Shown piece by piece: positions 18,986-21,667 of a stretch of 21,667 nt of DNA. A program made the position numbers and the translations under genes. The notes beneath the pieces were generated by a model. That model searched no databases. It saw only the letters and a list, made by a program, of their open reading frames with translations, and was not told where the DNA came from. Each line of letters opens with the position of its first letter. The first letter of the stretch is position 1. Source of the DNA: a virus; IMG/VR virus record IMGVR_UViG_3300031566_014042, positions 1-21,667 of that record. One strand, given 5' to 3'.

Positions 18986-20752
18986 ATGGAGACGGGACGG
19001 AAACAATTTAATCCGGAAACGAGCAAGGTAGACGAGGGGAAGTTCGTCGAGGAGTTCGGCGAGCCGTCATTCGAGTTCGCACTGGCGGCAAAGCGGCCGT
19101 TCGAGCGGATGGCGCGGCTCGCGCTGTTATACGCCGGCGGGCAGCAGACCCTCGACATCGACGCTTCGGAGACGAACCACTTTGTAAGGCGAGCATTGGA
19201 GCAGCCGCAATGCGAGACAGTGAGCAGGGTCAACAACCGGATTCCGATCTATCTACGCTCCATATCCGCAGCGTTCGGGAGTAACCTGCCGGACTTCGAG
19301 GGAGTGCCTCACACGCAGGATCTACCGGACACCGAAGCATCAGGGATAGGCACGCGGATATTAAAGTGGCGCGATCGCGCGGACAACGAGCGCAGAAAGC
19401 GGAAGATCGAACTAAACTTCACGCTCTGCACCGGCGAGGCCCTGCGGCTCGACTGGTGGAACACGAAAGCCGGGCGGCCGGGACGCAACGAGGGGGATGT
19501 ACAGACCGACTGGGTGAGCCTATTCAACTACGCGATCGATCCATACAGTGCTAACGTATGGCCTCCGCGGTGGCTGATCTACTACGACTGCCGGCATGTG
19601 GATGAAATTCGGGCGATGTACGGGAAGCAAATCGAGCCGGAGGATGTCAGCGACGTCATGAGGTGGCTGGACCGGCTGGTGCTAAACGTGCCCGGAAGCC
19701 GGGAAGCCTCTAGAGAGGGACTCAAAGATCACGCGATTCTGAAGTGTATGTACGTACCTCCGAGCGAGCGGTATCCGGAAGGCTACTCCTGGGACTGGAC
19801 GAAGAAGGAGCTCTTAAACGGCCGCAAACTGCAGGCGGGGCAATGGCCGTGGAGTAGATTCCAGTGGTTCGAGTTAGGAAGCCGGCTATACGGGATGGGC
19901 CTGGTCGAGTGGTTGATCTCAGACCAGAAGCAACTTAACCTCATGCTCAGCCAGCTACAGGAAGTTGCAACCAGGCAAATTCGAGGAGACGTTCTGACTG
20001 TGGGCAGCCAGAAGATAACAGAGATCGTGATCGATCCGAAGAGCGGGCGAAAGCAAATCATGCTCCCGCCGGGCACTCAGAAGTTCGAAATTCTGAGGTA
20101 CGATCAGGTTTGGAGCAACGCGGCGATGTTGTACGACTGGTTGCTGGCCGACCAGGATGCGAAGGCGGGCCAGAGCAGGCCGACGCTGGGGCAGACGCTG
20201 GAGAAGCAGGCGCGGGTTGGAGAGCTCCAACTGGCGATCGAGCGGGACTTGGGAATGCTTGGCTGGCACATGGAGGATTATGCGGATCATCTATGCGAGA
20301 TAAACCGGCAGAAACTGGCCTTGACGGCGGAGTATGTCAAGAACGAGCGGATGATGGAGTTGTTCGGCAAGTCATCCGCGAACGCGGTGCCATACTTCAC
20401 GGGAGCGGACCTCCTCGACACGAGGGACGTGATAGCGATCCCTGTGCCCAGGCTGTCGCCGGCGATGAAGCGGCAGGCGATCATGCAGGCGGGAGAGATG
20501 GGATGGTTACCGCCATGGGAAGGACCGGAACACCAACTCAGAGGGCGGATGCTTTTGAGGTACATGGGGCTGACGGAGATGGAGGACGAGCTCGCGCAGG
20601 TCTACGGATCGCTGGAGGACCTGCGGGGATTCGTATCCGGTCTGTCGGCGATGAGCCGGGAGCTCCTGATGATGCAGGCGCGGGCGGCGCTGGAACTCGC
20701 GGCGAACCCGCCGGCACCAGCACCCGAGCCGATGCAGATGGCGGCGGGCTGA
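18986..20752 (+). CDS. Phage portal protein
   Basis: 588 residues from ATG 18986 with AAGAGG 7 nt upstream. The assignment rests on position after TerL, on length, and on portal-like features: an early VNNRIPIYLRSISAAFGSNLP region, WVSLFNYAIDPYS near 177-189 resembling the clip/stem approach of P22-type portals, then a long helical wing-stem segment (YGMGLVEWLISDQKQLNLML, SQLQEVATRQIRGDVLT) and a helical crown with LGQTLEKQARVGELQLAIERDLG and LCEINRQKLALTAEYV. The C-terminus is Ala/Pro-rich. Portals form the dodecameric DNA channel that docks TerL. The family subtype is not determined. Confidence 0.8.
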   Translation: METGRKQFNPETSKVDEGKFVEEFGEPSFEFALAAKRPFERMARLALLYAGGQQTLDIDASETNHFVRRALEQPQCETVSRVNNRIPIYLRSISAAFGSNLPDFEGVPHTQDLPDTEASGIGTRILKWRDRADNERRKRKIELNFTLCTGEALRLDWWNTKAGRPGRNEGDVQTDWVSLFNYAIDPYSANVWPPRWLIYYDCRHVDEIRAMYGKQIEPEDVSDVMRWLDRLVLNVPGSREASREGLKDHAILKCMYVPPSERYPEGYSWDWTKKELLNGRKLQAGQWPWSRFQWFELGSRLYGMGLVEWLISDQKQLNLMLSQLQEVATRQIRGDVLTVGSQKITEIVIDPKSGRKQIMLPPGTQKFEILRYDQVWSNAAMLYDWLLADQDAKAGQSRPTLGQTLEKQARVGELQLAIERDLGMLGWHMEDYADHLCEINRQKLALTAEYVKNERMMELFGKSSANAVPYFTGADLLDTRDVIAIPVPRLSPAMKRQAIMQAGEMGWLPPWEGPEHQLRGRMLLRYMGLTEMEDELAQVYGSLEDLRGFVSGLSAMSRELLMMQARAALELAANPPAPAPEPMQMAAG

Positions 20753-20765
20753 TGATAGGACGAAC

Positions 20766-20921
20766 ATGCCCAATGTGAACAAAGGCGAGAGTGAAAAGCA
20801 CTACGTGAGTCGCGCGATCCGGGTTATCATGCGCGAGCATCCGGGCATGAAAGCCGACCAAGCCGCGGCAATCGCGCACAGTCTCTGGCAGAAGAACAAG
20901 GACCGGGGGAGAAAGCATTGA
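20766..20921 (+). CDS. Small conserved phage protein downstream of portal
   Basis: 51 residues from ATG 20766, TAGGACG upstream. The form KGESEKHYVSRAIRVIMREH, then PGMKADQAAAIAHSLWQKN fits a widespread small phage family (K-G-x-S-x-x-x-x-S...G-x-x-x-x-Q-A-x-A-I-A) typically placed near portal or head genes, and of unknown function. Its stop overlaps the next gene's TTG (TTGA). Strongly basic and helical. Confidence 0.7.
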   Translation: MPNVNKGESEKHYVSRAIRVIMREHPGMKADQAAAIAHSLWQKNKDRGRKH

Positions 20922-21241
20922 TTCGGAGCCGGATCGTGATCGAGGAACGGCGGTCGGGAGGAAGATTCTCGTGGAGGTACAGGGCGCAAGCCCGATGGTT
21001 TGGATTGTTCTGGCGATCCTCAAGGCCTTCGCCATGGTTCAGCGACTACGACCGAGTACTCGAGGCGATGCACGACCAGTACTGCAGCATTCTGGAGAAG
21101 CGGACCGGTCGGAGGATAAGCCGCCGGGAACGCAGGAGGTGGGCGTTAGAATGGGCGCACAGGAAGGCGAGCGGATCGGCAGGGGCTGTTTGTGCTACTG
21201 GGCCAGGCGCGTCTGGTATTACCCCGAAGGGGCATCTATGA
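20918..21241 (+). CDS. Hypothetical basic protein
   Basis: 107 residues from TTG 20918, coupled to the previous stop by TTGA, with GGGGGAG 7 nt upstream. A region rich in Trp, Phe and Arg (GGRFSWRYRAQARWFGLFWR) is followed by helices DYDRVLEAMHDQYCSILEKR and SRRERRRWALEWAHRK. The tail is low-complexity. Its TGA overlaps ATG 21238 (ATGA), supporting this frame over the overlapping +1 frame. Possibly nucleic-acid-binding; no family recognised. Confidence 0.55.
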   Translation: MIRSRIVIEERRSGGRFSWRYRAQARWFGLFWRSSRPSPWFSDYDRVLEAMHDQYCSILEKRTGRRISRRERRRWALEWAHRKASGSAGAVCATGPGASGITPKGHL

Positions 21242-21360
21242 CTCGGCTGCCTTATCCGACTGCGGAAATGATACCCGATTTGACGCCGGATGAGTTCCGC
21301 CTGCTGGACGCAGCGGGGCAGATCGTGCGGCGGGAGGCGTGGGAAGAGGCCAGCACCTAG
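21238..21360 (+). CDS. Short hypothetical protein
   Basis: 40 residues from ATG 21238 (MTRLPYPTAEMIPDLTPDEF, then RLLDAAGQIVRREAWEEAST), overlapping the previous stop as ATGA with GAAGGGG 6-7 nt before it. An earlier ATG at 21151, after AGGAGG, would add 29 residues and overlap more. One helix-rich domain with no recognised family. Last gene before the second structured RNA. Confidence 0.5.
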   Translation: MTRLPYPTAEMIPDLTPDEFRLLDAAGQIVRREAWEEAST

Positions 21361-21382
21361 CGGCCAGTAGCAGAATTTCATA

Positions 21383-21484
21383 TTTGCCCGAATAGTCCCG
21401 ATGGCCATCGGGACGAAAGCGGAGGCTAGAAAGCCCTGATCCTTACGTAAGGGAGGATCAGGGCTTTCTCTGTTTTCGGGCAAA
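21383..21484 (+). ncRNA. Structured leader RNA, copy 2
   Basis: P1: TTTGCCCGAA (21383-21392) with TTCGGGCAAA (21475-21484), 10 perfect bp. P2: GTCCCGAT/ATCGGGAC (21395-21402 and 21407-21414). GAAAG joiner 21415-21419. P3: CGGAG (21420-21424) with CTCTG (21468-21472). P4: GAAAGCCCTGATCC (21429-21442) with 21455-21468, topped by TTACGTAA and followed by a T-rich run (TGTTTTC). Same layout as 15221-15318, with complementary changes. It lies 109 nt upstream of the last ORF. Confidence 0.6.
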
Positions 21485-21505
21485 GTCGTGGCGGCTCCGA
21501 CCATT

Positions 21506-21534
21506 ACTACTCTGCGAAGTAGCTTCGCTACGTA
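21506..21534. repeat. Overlapping hairpins with TTCGCTACGTAG
   Basis: GCGAAG/CTTCGC (21514-21528) and GTAGC/GCTAC (21519-21531) are alternative pairings. The CTACGTAG part recurs at 4005-4032. It lies in the leader between the second RNA and the final ORF. Confidence 0.45.
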
Positions 21535-21592
21535 GCACGAGATTTCGGGCGAAATACCGCTCTCTAGGGGGCGAGACTTCAGAGGAGGAGAG

Positions 21593-21667
21593 ATGCTTAC
21601 TCTCACAGGGATGCTAGCCGTCGGCTTGGCCGCTCTACTCGGAGCGGTGGTCGAGGGCGGCAGCGCC
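21593..21667 (+). CDS. Partial ORF with hydrophobic N-terminus
   Basis: The first 25 codons from ATG 21593, with GAGGAGGAG 4-8 nt upstream, run off the right edge. MLTLTGMLAVGLAALLGAVV is hydrophobic and could be a signal peptide or membrane helix. In most tailed phages a scaffold or capsid gene would follow the portal, but the visible part does not identify it. Confidence 0.6.
   Translation, partial: MLTLTGMLAVGLAALLGAVVEGGSA

Noticed and set aside
20110-20778. 222-codon plus-strand frame within the portal gene
   Set aside because: Frame-shifted shadow of the portal; product is low-complexity G/A/R-rich.
1-21667. tRNA genes, rRNA, or an attachment site
   Set aside because: I saw no tRNA cloverleaf with a GTTCRA-like T arm, nor a direct repeat pair that could be att; the integrase flank is outside the window.

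Overview
The window looks like the left part of a temperate tailed phage (prophage) genome in a high-GC bacterium. The marks are a divergent lysogeny/early switch, a replication block led by a primase-ATPase fusion, and a packaging block in the usual order: small terminase, large terminase, portal. Capsid and tail genes are absent and probably lie to the right. Strong Shine-Dalgarno sites (AAAGGAGGTGAT type), many ATGA/GTGA start-stop overlaps, GTG/TTG starts and a textbook sigma-70 type promoter indicate ordinary bacterial expression. The host phylum cannot be fixed from sequence alone. Several families of short host-type repeats (7-bp tandem repeats and a CCCTC..GAGGG palindrome) recall uncultured high-GC bacteria such as Armatimonadota, but that is only an impression.

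Layout. 1-2811 (minus strand): a leftward lysogeny operon with a repressor-like protein, two secreted or membrane-anchored small proteins (one visibly AT-richer) and a large serine recombinase whose stop codon is the first base triplet of the window. 2812-2968: divergent control region with a perfect-spacing promoter and repeated GGTGT/ACACC operator half-sites. 2969-3933: Cro-like HTH protein and an HNH endonuclease. 4048-9403: early genes, mostly small and unknown, with a large ParB-like protein carrying cysteine clusters and a run of very small ORFs with strong ribosome binding sites. 9432-12675: CHC2-Toprim primase fused to a P-loop ATPase, then a TubC_N-like protein. 12728-12872: a striking 145-bp dyad with a purine-pyrimidine alternating core, a candidate origin or centromere. 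13383-15070: XerC/D-like tyrosine recombinase, two small zinc-finger proteins and an XRE regulator. 15345-21360: DEDD-type exonuclease, TerS, TerL, small membrane protein, portal and small downstream genes. A membrane-type ORF is cut by the right edge.

The most unusual items are two roughly 100-nt paralogous sequences (15221-15318 and 21383-21484). They fold into the same four-stem structure although one hairpin has a wholly different sequence, and other stem differences are mostly compensatory. Each lies in the leader of a transcription unit and contains a terminator-like stem. I do not recognise them as a named riboswitch. Together with the dyad at 12728-12872 and a third structured segment at 8941-9007, they are the best candidates for undescribed biology here.

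How it fits together (inference): the repressor and the Cro-like protein compete at the 2891-2950 operators; the serine recombinase integrates the element; the ParB-like protein, primase-ATPase and dyad serve replication or maintenance; the late genes package DNA, with the paired RNA elements possibly setting late-gene read-through.
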